Below are positions 25,387 to 33,099 of a stretch of 64,000 bases of DNA, piece by piece. Within the stretch, counting starts at the first letter, position 1. Every line of letters begins with the position of its first letter. The notes beneath the pieces were generated by a model. The model searched no databases, was not told the origin of the DNA, and saw only the letters and a list, made by a program, of their open reading frames with translations. Position numbers and translations under genes: made by a program. This DNA comes from Streptomyces sp. YPW6 (GTDB lineage Bacteria; Actinomycetota; Actinomycetes; Streptomycetales; Streptomycetaceae), in contig NZ_CP076457.1 of the NCBI RefSeq assembly GCF_018866325.1, positions 1,516,001-1,580,000 of the forward strand. The letters are read 5' to 3'.

Positions 25387-25580
25387 CCTGCACGCGCCTC
25401 GCCCAAACGCGCACGTGCCTTCGGTGTCCACCGCGCCTGCACGTGCCTCGCCCAACACGCACGTGCCTTCGGTGTTTACCGCGCCTGCACGTGCCTCGCC
25501 CAACGCGCACGTGCCTCCGGTGTCCACCGCGCTTGTGCGTCCGTCGTGCACGTGCGTCCGCCGTCCACCGCACGTGCTCC
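25387..25580. repeat. 48-bp tandem array with seven GCACGTGC palindromes
   Basis: Three good copies and a diverged fourth copy of a 48-49 base unit begin at 25387, 25436, 25484 and 25532. The 8-base palindrome GCACGTGC occurs at 25411, 25439, 25459, 25487, 25507, 25548 and 25570. The array fills the gap between the monooxygenase stop and the leader peptide of the cysteine dioxygenase operon. All three forward frames stay open through it, as expected for a repeat with no stop codon, so I do not call it coding. Confidence 0.8.
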
Positions 25581-25654
25581 GTCGTCCGACGCCCGTGGGC
25601 GTCGGCGGCGGAAGCACGTTGACCGTCACCGGCACGCGTGGTGTACTCCAGATC

Positions 25655-25741
25655 ATGACCGACACCGGTGTGCGCCTGTGGCGGAGGGTCCACATGGACC
25701 TCGTCCGCTACGCGGGCAGCGTGTGTCGCCCGTCCTGCTGA
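25655..25741 (+). CDS. 28-residue putative cysteine-responsive leader peptide
   Basis: Short frame starting ATG ACC GAC and ending ...VCRPSC-stop. The pattern Arg-Leu-x-Arg-Arg-x-His-x-Asp-Leu-x-Arg followed by Cys residues near the C-terminus matches the family annotated as putative leader peptide ahead of actinobacterial sulfur genes. Two Cys codons (TGT at residue 24, TGC at 28) lie at the end. It precedes cysteine dioxygenase by 73 bases containing a hairpin. The likely role is a ribosome-stalling sensor of charged Cys-tRNA, as shown for polycysteine leaders in mycobacteria. Function here is inference. Confidence 0.8.
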   Translation: MTDTGVRLWRRVHMDLVRYAGSVCRPSC

Positions 25742-25758
25742 ATCGCCTCCCTCCGCCC

Positions 25759-25782
25759 GGTCCGTGCCGCTTCCGCACGGCC
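25759..25782 (+). promoter_or_regulatory. hairpin between leader peptide and cysteine dioxygenase
   Basis: Stem CCGTGC/GCACGG with a CGCTTCC loop, extended by a GG/CC pair after a bulged T. Downstream, AGGACGGTCCT just before the GTG start is itself palindromic and overlaps the ribosome site. Ribosome position on the leader could switch access to this site. Confidence 0.5.
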
Positions 25783-25814
25783 GGAACTCCGCGCGAACTC
25801 TCAGGACGGTCCTC

Positions 25815-26399
25815 GTGTCTTCCGCTCGCTCCGCCGTGTCCACGGCCCACCCGGCGCCATCACCTTCTTCCGCCGCTTCCTCCACCTCCGTCTCCTCCGC
25901 TGTCGCCGCGCCGACGGTCACGGAGTTGCTGGCCTTCGTCCGCCGCACCGCCCGGGACGAGGCGCTCATCGCCTCGTTGCCCCTCGATCCGGAGGGCCGC
26001 ACGTGGATCAGGCTCGACGGCCCCGGCGGCAGCGAGGCGTGGCTGATCGGCTGGCCGCCCGGCAGCGGTACGGGCTGGCACGATCACGCCGAGTCGATCG
26101 GCGCGTTCACGACAGCGGCCGGTGCCCTCAAGGAGCACTCGCTGGCCGTGCGGCTGCCCACCGACGGCTGGAAGACGCTGGAGCTGACGGACGGGGTGGA
26201 CCGGTCGAGGGAGCTGGCAGCCGGACAGGGCCGGGCCTTCGGGCAGCACCACGTCCATGAGGTCCTCAACGAGTCCCCGGACGCGCACGCCGTCTCCGTC
26301 CATGCCTACTACCCGCCGCTCCCCGGGATCCGCCGGTTCAGCCGCACCGGCGCGGTGCTCCGGCTGGAGCAGACCGAGAGCCCCGAGGAGTGGCAGTGA
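25815..26399 (+). CDS. cysteine dioxygenase
   Basis: Cupin-type iron enzyme of 194 residues oxidising cysteine to cysteine sulfinate. Motif 1 is visible as GSGTGWHDHAES with both His ligands; motif 2 contains the third His in GQHHVHEVLNES; SVHAYYPPL closes the barrel as in bacterial CDOs. The GTG at 25815 is the most plausible start (AGGA upstream); the frame stays open much further but the extra N-terminus is Ser/Arg-rich noise and overlaps the leader peptide. The stop overlaps the rhodanese start (GTGA), so both are translated together. Confidence 0.88.
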   Translation: MSSARSAVSTAHPAPSPSSAASSTSVSSAVAAPTVTELLAFVRRTARDEALIASLPLDPEGRTWIRLDGPGGSEAWLIGWPPGSGTGWHDHAESIGAFTTAAGALKEHSLAVRLPTDGWKTLELTDGVDRSRELAAGQGRAFGQHHVHEVLNESPDAHAVSVHAYYPPLPGIRRFSRTGAVLRLEQTESPEEWQ

Positions 26400-26854
26400 G
26401 CGCGAAGCGGAGCACCGACGGAAACACGGCCGGACACCCCGCTGGGGAAGCAGCGGGCACGAGCGCCCCTGCTCCGGTGGGCATCGAGGAGCTGCTGGAG
26501 CGGGTCAGGCGCGGCTACGACCGGATCGGCCCGCGCGAGGCCGCCGCGGCGGCGGAGGCCGGAGCCCTGCTCGTGGACATCCGGTACGCGGCACTCCGCG
26601 ACCGGGACGGTCTGATCCCCGGCGCCCTGGTCGTCGAACGCAACGAACTGGAATGGCGGCTCGACCCCCAGGGCAGCCACCGCGCGCCCGAGGCGGTCGG
26701 CCACGACCTCCAGATCGTCGTGATCTGCAACGAGGGATACGCCTCCAGCCTCGCCGTCGCCTCGCTGCGGCAGCTGGGGCTGCACCGGGCCACCGACCTG
26801 GCCGGCGGCTTCCAGGCGTGGCGCGCGGCAGGACTGCCGGTCACCTCCGTCTGA
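26396..26854 (+). CDS. rhodanese-domain protein coupled to cysteine dioxygenase
   Basis: A 152-residue single-domain rhodanese. About 45 N-terminal residues precede the domain, which starts near ELLERVRRGYDRI. The active-site loop is VVICNEGYASS with Cys as sulfur acceptor; GGFQAWRAAGLPV is the usual C-terminal motif. GTG at 26396 with GAGGAG 5 bases upstream, overlapping the CDO stop. The pair suggests handling of excess cysteine sulfur. Confidence 0.88.
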   Translation: MSAKRSTDGNTAGHPAGEAAGTSAPAPVGIEELLERVRRGYDRIGPREAAAAAEAGALLVDIRYAALRDRDGLIPGALVVERNELEWRLDPQGSHRAPEAVGHDLQIVVICNEGYASSLAVASLRQLGLHRATDLAGGFQAWRAAGLPVTSV

Positions 26855-26909
26855 GGCCGGACGCCCTCCCCCGCACCCCGCCCCGAGTGCCCGACGCCCA
26901 CCCCGCGTG

Positions 26910-26942
26910 TCCGGCGCCTCACACCTGAAGTGAGGCGCCGGA
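26910..26942 (+). terminator. terminator of the CDO-rhodanese operon
   Basis: 13-bp perfect stem (26910-26922 with 26930-26942) and ACCTGAA loop, 55 bases after the rhodanese stop. Confidence 0.88.
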
Positions 26943-27047
26943 TCGCTGCTGCCACACACCCGAACGCCACGTTCCACTGGAGCAATCGCCGCGCGTGACC
27001 GACATTCACCTCACACAGAGGACCGAAATGTACGGAGATGACCGCTT

Positions 27048-27656
27048 ATGGCGACCGCTGTCCTCACCCCCGACCGGCTCGACGGCCAAGCCGCCCGGCT
27101 GTACGACACCCAGGCGTGGCAGCAGATCGTCACGGGCTGGGAGCACCCCGCAGCCGAGCCCTCCCCCGCACCCGCAGGGCCTTCCGACTGGCGGGGCCTG
27201 CTCTCCGTACCCGTGGACCGGCTGATCGACGACACCCTGCGGGCCCTGCCCGCGCCACCTCCGTCACAGCGTCCGCTGCCCGGACGGCTGGGGGCGATGC
27301 TGCCCGACCGTGTCCATCTCTGGCGGCGGGTCGGCCAGAGCGACCTGCGCCCCTCGGCCCATCTCGGTCACGCACGGCAGATCCTGGCCGAGTGGGGATG
27401 GCAGAACACCCCGTACCGGCTGCGGAACGCCCGTGGCGCGCGCTGTGTCTGCGGCGCGATGATCTCCGCCCACCGCCTCGGCTACGGCTCCCTCGCGACC
27501 GTGGACCGGGCCGGCGCCTGGCTGATCACGGAGCTGCGCGCGCAAGGATGGCCCGGGCTGATCGGCCCCTGGAACCGCCATCCCGGCCGCACCGCCGCCG
27601 ATGCGCTGGCGCTCCTCGACGCCACCATCCGCCGCGCTTCCCTGGCCGGCCAGTAG
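27048..27656 (+). CDS. hypothetical protein resembling DUF6197
   Basis: A 202-residue protein. The second half (about 105-200) fits the DUF6197 pattern: HARQILAEWGWQNTPYRL, CVCGAMISA, and WNRHPGRTAADALALLDA. The first 100 residues are Pro-rich with no motif I know. ATG at 27048, GGAG 10 bases upstream. Convergent with recX. Confidence 0.72.
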   Translation: MATAVLTPDRLDGQAARLYDTQAWQQIVTGWEHPAAEPSPAPAGPSDWRGLLSVPVDRLIDDTLRALPAPPPSQRPLPGRLGAMLPDRVHLWRRVGQSDLRPSAHLGHARQILAEWGWQNTPYRLRNARGARCVCGAMISAHRLGYGSLATVDRAGAWLITELRAQGWPGLIGPWNRHPGRTAADALALLDATIRRASLAGQ

Positions 27657-27670
27657 CGCCGGGCAAGAAC

Positions 27671-27784
27671 CGACGTCATCGGCACGTGCCAGGGCCGACC
27701 TCGGGGGCCGACGTCAGGGCAGATGCCAGAGGGGCGGCGTCAGAGAGCTGACGTCAGAGGTTCGAGGCAAGAGGACTGACGTCG
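27671..27784. repeat. four spaced GACGTC palindromes between convergent genes
   Basis: CGACGTCA at 27671 and 27709, TGACGTCA at 27749 and TGACGTCG at 27777, embedded in loosely repeated GTCAGAG-type sequence. The array fills the gap between the DUF6197-like stop and the recX stop; no classical terminator hairpin was seen there. Confidence 0.55.
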
Positions 27785-27795
27785 AAGGGGCGGCT

Positions 27796-28548
27796 TCAGA
27801 AAGGCTCGTCCAGGCCTTCCGTGTCCTCCCCCTCCTCCTCCAGCGCCTGACGCACCACCCGTAGGGCCATGCCTTCCCCGTATCCCTTGCGAGCGAGCAT
27901 CCCCGCCAGGCGGCGGAGCCGCTTGTCCCGGTCCAGGCCCCGGGTGGAGCGGAGCTTGCGGGCAACGAGCTCGCGCGCCGTCTCCTCCTCCTGGTCCGAG
28001 TCGAGCTGCCCGACCGCCTCGTCGATCACGGCCGAGTCCACGCCCTTCGTCCGCAGCTCACGGACGAGAGCGCGACGCGCGAGCCCCCGGCCGTGGTGCC
28101 GGGACTCCACCCATGCCCCGGCGAACGCCGCGTCGTCGATCAGCCCGACGTCCTCGAAGCGGGCGAGCACTTCCTCGGCCGCCTCGTCCGGGATCTCCCG
28201 CTTGCGCAGGGCGTCCGCGAGCTGTTTACGCGTCCGCGGTGTCCCGGTGAGCAGCCGCAGACAGATATTGCGCGCCTGCTCGACCGGGTCACGCGGCTCC
28301 TCCTTCCCGGCCCTCGACGAGGAGGAGGAGCCGCTGCTTCTGGCACCGGAGCGGGAACGGCGGCCCGCTCCCTCGCCGAATCCGCCCCCGGCGCCCGCTC
28401 CACCGCGCGAGCCGCGCCCGGACCGGGCCCCGACGTCGTCCGCTGCCGCCCCCCGCTCGGCGGCGAACGCGTCGGTGGCCCCGCGACCGGATCCGGCGTC
28501 ACCGCCGGGCTCGGCAGGGCTGTCCGGCCATTCCGTACGACGCGTCAC
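27796..28548 (-). CDS. recX: RecA regulatory protein RecX
   Basis: Modulator that binds and inhibits RecA filaments. The 250-residue protein has a Gly/Ser/Arg-rich low-complexity N-terminus of about 85 residues, then the three-helix RecX repeats from ARNICLRLLTGTPRTRKQLADAL through FEDVGLIDDAAFA, and a third repeat RLRRLAGMLARKGYG. GTG at 28548, three bases after the recA stop, so it is cotranscribed with recA. Confidence 0.94.
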   Translation of the reverse strand: MTRRTEWPDSPAEPGGDAGSGRGATDAFAAERGAAADDVGARSGRGSRGGAGAGGGFGEGAGRRSRSGARSSGSSSSSRAGKEEPRDPVEQARNICLRLLTGTPRTRKQLADALRKREIPDEAAEEVLARFEDVGLIDDAAFAGAWVESRHHGRGLARRALVRELRTKGVDSAVIDEAVGQLDSDQEEETARELVARKLRSTRGLDRDKRLRRLAGMLARKGYGEGMALRVVRQALEEEGEDTEGLDEPF

Positions 28549-28551
28549 GGC

Positions 28552-29670
28552 CTAGCTCTTGGCCGCCGCGGTCTTGGCCGGCTTGGCCTTGGTGGCCGTG
28601 GTGGCCGCCGGCTTCGCCGCCGCGTCGGCCGCCGGCGCCGCATCCGCTCCGGGCTCGCCCGCTTCGGCGTCCGGGCGGACGCCGACGCCCAGCTTCTCCA
28701 GGATCTTCTTCTCGATCTCGTTGGCGAGGTCGGGGTTGTCCTTGAGGAAGTTGCGGGCGTTCTCCTTGCCCTGGCCGAGCTGGTCGCCCTCGTACGTGTA
28801 CCAGGCGCCGGCCTTCCGGACGAAGCCGTGCTCCACGCCCATGTCGATCAGCCCGCCCTCGCGGCTGATGCCCTGGCCGTAGAGGATGTCGAACTCGGCC
28901 TGCTTGAACGGCGGGGCGACCTTGTTCTTGACGACCTTGACGCGGGTGCGGTTGCCGACCGCGTCGGTGCCGTCCTTCAGCGTCTCGATCCGGCGGATGT
29001 CGAGGCGCACCGAGGCGTAGAACTTCAGCGCCCGGCCACCGGTCGTGGTCTCCGGGGAGCCGAACATCACGCCGATCTTCTCGCGGAGCTGGTTGATGAA
29101 GATCGCGGTGGTCTTGGACTGGTTGAGCGCGCTGGTGATCTTGCGGAGCGCCTGGCTCATCAGCCGGGCCTGGAGACCCACGTGCGAGTCGCCCATCTCG
29201 CCCTCGATCTCCGCACGGGGCACCAGGGCCGCCACGGAGTCGATGACGATCAGATCCAGGGCACCCGAGCGCACCAGCATGTCGGTGATCTCCAGCGCCT
29301 GCTCGCCGTTGTCCGGCTGGGACAGGATGAGGCTGTCGATGTCGACGCCGAGCTTCTTCGCGTACTCGGGGTCGAGGGCGTGCTCGGCGTCGATGAAGGC
29401 CACCGAGCCACCCTGGCGCTGCGCGTTCGCCACGGCGTGCAGCGTCAGCGTCGTCTTGCCGGAGGACTCCGGTCCGTACACCTCCACCACGCGGCCGCGC
29501 GGCAGACCGCCGACGCCGAGGGCGACGTCGAGGGCGGTCGACCCCGTGGGGATGACCTCGATGGGCTCGTTCGGCCGCTCACCGAGGCGCATCACCGCAC
29601 CCTTGCCGAACTGTCGTTCAATCTGTGCGAGCGCGGCGTCCAGCGCCTTCTCGCGGTCGGTTCCTGCCAT
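28552..29670 (-). CDS. recA: recombinase RecA
   Basis: DNA strand-exchange ATPase and LexA coprotease, 372 residues. Walker [10 protein letters not shown], Walker [11 protein letters not shown], the L2 loop region [22 protein letters not shown] and the C-terminal [12 protein letters not shown] are visible. The last 45 residues are an Ala/Lys/Thr-rich tail typical of Streptomyces RecA. The start is the ATG at 29670 with GGTGG before it. Upstream sequence carries an SOS box and a good -35 box. Confidence 0.98.
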   Translation of the reverse strand: MAGTDREKALDAALAQIERQFGKGAVMRLGERPNEPIEVIPTGSTALDVALGVGGLPRGRVVEVYGPESSGKTTLTLHAVANAQRQGGSVAFIDAEHALDPEYAKKLGVDIDSLILSQPDNGEQALEITDMLVRSGALDLIVIDSVAALVPRAEIEGEMGDSHVGLQARLMSQALRKITSALNQSKTTAIFINQLREKIGVMFGSPETTTGGRALKFYASVRLDIRRIETLKDGTDAVGNRTRVKVVKNKVAPPFKQAEFDILYGQGISREGGLIDMGVEHGFVRKAGAWYTYEGDQLGQGKENARNFLKDNPDLANEIEKKILEKLGVGVRPDAEAGEPGADAAPAADAAAKPAATTATKAKPAKTAAAKS

Positions 29671-29834
29671 GGGTTCCACCCGATTTGCTTGAGTCGATCG
29701 CTTCACGTCACAGACGCTAACCCCTGCCACTGACAATGGGCCTCGACGTCCTCCCGACCTGTGGACAACTCCACGGCCGGGCCCGGGAAAACCCGGGCAC
29801 GGCCGGGCCCGGGAGAACCCGGCCGGAATCCCAT

Positions 29835-29862
29835 CAGAATGGATGTTCGATTTCCGTGTCAA
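29835..29862 (-). promoter_or_regulatory. recA promoter with LexA (SOS) box
   Basis: On the minus strand a consensus -35 TTGACA (29857-29862) is followed after 18 bases by TCTGAT (29833-29838) as a possible -10. The spacer contains GAACATCCATTC, reading TCGAACATCCATTCTG over 29835-29850, a LexA box of the Gram-positive GAAC-N4-GTTC type with one weak half-site. It leaves a leader of about 155 bases before recA. Confidence 0.82.
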
Positions 29863-29870
29863 GCGCACCA

Positions 29871-30144
29871 CGCGGGTACGGCGGTACGGCTGTCCTGTCT
29901 CATCGAAGGTTGAGCGATCTCGTTCACGTTTGAGTGACGGCTGGTGCCCGTGCCGGCCAGGCCGGCAGATCGCGATGGGGTCCTGTCGGACGAGTCGCCG
30001 TCCCCGCATGGGAAGGATGAGCGAAGGCTGTCTCGAAGGGGTGATCTTGGCGTCGGGTGGTGAGCACATGGCCGTGGACTGAGATCTGTTGGGCGAGGCT
30101 GGCTTGCACAGCTGAATTTCGCTACGGCATGGAGGTCCTTTCCC
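29871..30144. other. spacer between recA promoter and the Gly-rich protein gene
   Basis: No gene seen. It must contain the forward promoter of the Gly-rich gene; the region near 29900-30130 is less GC-rich than its neighbours, with a GGAGG ribosome site at 30131. Confidence 0.4.
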
Positions 30145-30969
30145 ATGAGGCTCAAGTCCGCCTCGTCACCGATGCGCGCCGCGCAGGTCGCCGTCATGGC
30201 GGCGGCGACCTTGCTGGTGCCCACCAGTCCCGCGTCGGCGGCTCCGGAACCGGTCACTCAGACATTCAACGCCCCTGGTGAGCACACGTTCACGGTCCCG
30301 GAGGGCGTGAGCAGCATCAAGGTGACGGCGGTGGGCGCTGGTGGCGGCGGTGGGGGCGGAGGCGGCAACAACAGCGGTGCGCTCAGCGGGGCGGGGGGCG
30401 GTGGTGGCGGCAGCGGTGCGACCGTGGCGTGCACGATTCCCGTTGAAGCCGGGGGCAGCCTCCTTGTCACGGTCGGCAGCGGCGGTGCGGGCGGCAAGGG
30501 CGGAAGCGGGAAGTACAACAACGGCCAGGTCGGTACCGGGGGGATGGACACGGCCATCGGCAGGGCCGCGGGCGACCTGTTCGCGTCCGGTCCTCTGCTG
30601 GTCGCCTCGCCCGGGAACCTCGCGCACGGCGGTGAGGCGTCGGGATCGTTCCGGAGCGGCTACGGCGGCTCTGCGGGGGCGGGCGGCAGCGTACAGAGGT
30701 CTCACTGCGAGGGCTCCGGGACCGTGCTGACCCCTGGGGAGTCGGGGGTGTCGGGTGAGGATGCCTCGCGCAACCACCCCGGGCACGGCGGAAAGGCCGG
30801 TCAGACGACGGCAGCCGGGATGGCCTGCAATCCCTTCGCCGGACAGGGCGGCTACGGCGGCAAGGGAGCGGGGAACTCCGGCGGGCACCAGCCGACGCAG
30901 GAACCCTCGAAGGACGGCACCGAAGGTCACAGCGGCTGCGTAGTACTGACCTACACCCCGTCCGGCTGA
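30145..30969 (+). CDS. secreted glycine-rich protein
   Basis: A 274-residue exported protein. A Sec signal peptide ends after Ala32 (PTSPASA then APEP). The mature part starts with [18 protein letters not shown], a beta-rich domain found at the N-terminus of many actinobacterial glycine-rich surface proteins, then alternating Gly-rich stretches (nine Gly near residue 66) and four Cys spread over the C-terminal two-thirds. ATG at 30145 with GGAGG 9 bases upstream. It is followed by a strong hairpin. The likely role is structural or adhesive at the cell surface; no enzyme motif. Confidence 0.82.
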   Translation: MRLKSASSPMRAAQVAVMAAATLLVPTSPASAAPEPVTQTFNAPGEHTFTVPEGVSSIKVTAVGAGGGGGGGGGNNSGALSGAGGGGGGSGATVACTIPVEAGGSLLVTVGSGGAGGKGGSGKYNNGQVGTGGMDTAIGRAAGDLFASGPLLVASPGNLAHGGEASGSFRSGYGGSAGAGGSVQRSHCEGSGTVLTPGESGVSGEDASRNHPGHGGKAGQTTAAGMACNPFAGQGGYGGKGAGNSGGHQPTQEPSKDGTEGHSGCVVLTYTPSG

Positions 30970-30993
30970 GGGCTGGCTCGGATAGCAGGGGCG

Positions 30994-31030
30994 AAGCCCC
31001 GCTCCGCGACAGGTTCGCGGGGCGGGGCTT
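30994..31030 (+). terminator. terminator of the Gly-rich protein gene
   Basis: 16-bp stem AAGCCCCGCTCCGCGA with its complement (one G-U pair), 5-base loop CAGGT, 24 bases after the stop codon. Confidence 0.85.
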
Positions 31031-31181
31031 CCGCGTCGAGGAGGGCGACCTCCCGGAGGTCCGGGGGATCGACCTCCGGAGGCACCCGGACCCGTGGGGC
31101 ATTCCTGCAAGGCCGACCGGGGACGGGCGAAGCAACGGCCGACTTGAGGGCGGCTCCGTCTTCACGCCCAAGATTCAGTGA
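31002..31181 (+). pseudogene. possible C-terminal gene remnant without a start
   Basis: One forward frame reads about 59 codons with strongly GC-biased third positions: LRDRFAGRGFRVEEGDLPEV, then RGIDLRRHPDPWGIP and on to a stop at 31179-31181. It looks more protein-like than the surrounding sequence but has no start and overlaps a terminator hairpin. I do not recognise the family. It could be chance. Confidence 0.3.
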
Positions 31182-31400
31182 GAACACTCAACCTTCAGTG
31201 CGACGGGACCACGGCGACGCGATGCGTTCGCGGTCCCTCAGCGGCGCACGAGGACGGCGACGACGACGGTGACGGTCGAGGCGAACTGGCCCGACCCCGG
31301 GCCCCGCCGGACCCCGGACCTCCCGGCCGACGTCACGGGCTGCCGCTGACGCCACGCCTGCGACCGGCCGGCGGGCCGTACCCCGCCTCGCAGCGAGGGG
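31182..31400. other. intergenic, nothing recognised
   Basis: GC-rich spacer between the possible remnant and the convergent AI-2E permease gene. A repeated motif GCTGCCGCTGACGC (31338) and GGCTACCGCTGACGC (31400 region) may be a small duplication at the permease 3' end. Confidence 0.35.
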
Positions 31401-32669
31401 CTACCGCTGACGCGGCCCGCCCGACGTCTCCTCCGCTCCCCCGCGGCCGCCGGCCCGGAGGCCGCGCAGCAGGCGGCGCATGCGTGACGGCAACGGGCTC
31501 CGGGGCACGCGGCTGCTTCCCCCGTGCACGCGCGGGTCGTCCATGACGTCGTAGCGCTTCACATAGGCGCCCAGGAACGCCTGGAGCGTGGCGACCGCGG
31601 GGATGGCGACCAGCGCCCCGACCGCGCCGAGCAGGGCCGTACCGGCGATGACCGACCCGAAGGCGACCGCGGGATGGATGTCGACGGTCTTCGCGGTCAG
31701 CTTGGGCTGGAGCACGTAGTTCTCGAACTGCTGGTAGATCACCACGAAGCCAAGCACCCACAGTGCGTACCAGGGGTCGACCGTGAAGGCGATCAGCATG
31801 GGCAGGGCGCCCGCGAGATACGTGCCGATGGTGGGGATGAACTGCGAGACGAGTCCGACCCAGACGGCGAGCGCCGGGGCGTAGGGCACGTCGAGGATGA
31901 CCAGCAGGATGTAGTGCGCGACGCCGGAGATCAGCGCCATCAGGCCGCGTGAGTAGATGTAGCCGCCGGTCTTGTCGACCGCGATCTCCCAGGCGCGCAG
32001 CACCTCGGTCTGCCGGGCCGGCGGCAGGACGGAGCACAGGGCGCGGCGGAGCCGGGGGCCGTCGGCCGCGAAGTAGAACGAGAACAGGAAGACGGTCAGC
32101 AGCCGGAACAGGCCGCCCAGCACCGTGGTGGAGATGTCGAGCACTCCGGTGGCGCTGTTCTGGACGTACTTCTGCAGCCAGTCGGAGTGCAGGAGGCTGT
32201 CCTGGACCTCGACCCGCGAGAGCTCGGTGCGGAAGGTCTGGTTGACCCAGTTGATCACCGAGTCGATGTACTTGGGGAACTCGTCGACCATGTCGACGAT
32301 CTGGCCCGCGAGCATCGACCCGAGCAGCACCACGAAACCGAGGCCGAAGATCGTCAGGCCGAGGAAGACGAGGAACGTGGCAAGGCCGCGGCGGATGCCG
32401 CGAGCCGCCATGCGGCCAACCGCGGGCTCGATGGCGAGCGCGAGGAAGAACGCGATCAGAACGTTCGTCAGCAACCCGATGAGCTGGTAGAACGCCCAAC
32501 TTCCGAGCTGGAAGCACGCGTAGAGCGCCAGGGCCAGCAGCATCGCACGCGGCAGCCAGCCAGGCATACGGAGCCCGCCGGAGCCGGTGGGCGGCGCGGG
32601 TGGGGCGGTCGGCGGAGCGGGCGGGACGGCGGACGGCTGGGCCGGGGCGCTCTCGTCTGTCGATGGCAC
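31401..32669 (-). CDS. AI-2E family transporter (PerM type)
   Basis: A 422-residue membrane protein of the AI-2E/PerM family. The N-terminus is Pro-rich (about 35 residues). About eight hydrophobic segments are visible, with family motifs such as FFLALAIEPAVGRM, the amphipathic middle region, FIPTIGTYLAGALPMLIAF and PKLTAKTVDIHPAVAFGSVIAG. The C-terminus is basic. The start is a GTG at 32669. The substrate is unknown; despite the family name autoinducer transport is not implied. Confidence 0.88.
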   Translation of the reverse strand: MPSTDESAPAQPSAVPPAPPTAPPAPPTGSGGLRMPGWLPRAMLLALALYACFQLGSWAFYQLIGLLTNVLIAFFLALAIEPAVGRMAARGIRRGLATFLVFLGLTIFGLGFVVLLGSMLAGQIVDMVDEFPKYIDSVINWVNQTFRTELSRVEVQDSLLHSDWLQKYVQNSATGVLDISTTVLGGLFRLLTVFLFSFYFAADGPRLRRALCSVLPPARQTEVLRAWEIAVDKTGGYIYSRGLMALISGVAHYILLVILDVPYAPALAVWVGLVSQFIPTIGTYLAGALPMLIAFTVDPWYALWVLGFVVIYQQFENYVLQPKLTAKTVDIHPAVAFGSVIAGTALLGAVGALVAIPAVATLQAFLGAYVKRYDVMDDPRVHGGSSRVPRSPLPSRMRRLLRGLRAGGRGGAEETSGGPRQR

Positions 32670-32762
32670 GGGACAAGTCTCGCCTACGCCACGGACAGCC
32701 GGTCCCCCGCCCCGAACCGGCCCCTCCGGCTCCGCTTCCGCCGGGAAGGGGGTCTCTCCGGC

Positions 32763-32845
32763 TCAGCGCTTGTCCGCCGGGACCACCGCGAGGCCCGGGG
32801 ACGCCGTGGATGTTCGGGAGACGTTCAGCGCTTGTCCGCCGGGAC
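32763..32845. repeat. 21-base direct repeat duplicating the DUF3046 3' end
   Basis: Exact 21-base copies at 32763-32783 and 32825-32845 (62-base period). Read on the minus strand each encodes VPADKR-stop. The downstream copy lies outside the gene and looks like a slipped duplication of its 3' end. Confidence 0.75.
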
Positions 32846-33019
32846 GTCCATGGCCGCGCAGACCCCGCGCCAGACGTCCTTGGCGTCCCAGCCCGCGTCC
32901 AGGGCCTGGTGCACCGTGCGACCTCCGAGTTCGGCCATCACGTGGTCACGGGCGAAGGAGTCCGCGTACGCCGCACCGAAGTGCTCGGCCATCCGCTCCC
33001 AGAAAATCGTCAACCGCAT
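32825..33019 (-). CDS. DUF3046 protein
   Basis: A 64-residue actinobacterial protein beginning MRLTIFWERMAEHFGAAYAD and containing RTVHQALDAGWDAKDVWR. The DUF3046 gene sits next to recA/recX in many actinobacteria, including mycobacteria, so the linkage is old although its job is unknown. ATG at 33019. Divergent from the next gene with 80 bases between starts. Confidence 0.88.
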   Translation of the reverse strand: MRLTIFWERMAEHFGAAYADSFARDHVMAELGGRTVHQALDAGWDAKDVWRGVCAAMDVPADKR

Positions 33020-33099
33020 GCCACCAGTATCCCGCTCCTGAGAGTGCAGCAGGTCCACCTGGCATGTGCCCGGCCCCTTTCGCGCTCTACGGTCGGTCC

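Noticed and set aside
25387..25580. CRISPR array
   Set aside because: Units are contiguous 48-bp copies without unique spacers, and no cas genes are present.
25415..25741. 108-codon frame covering the repeat array and the leader peptide
   Set aside because: The upstream part is only repeat sequence; the supported start is the ATG at 25655.
25668..25814. N-terminal extension of cysteine dioxygenase
   Set aside because: Overlaps the leader peptide and hairpin, Ser/Arg-rich, no ribosome site.
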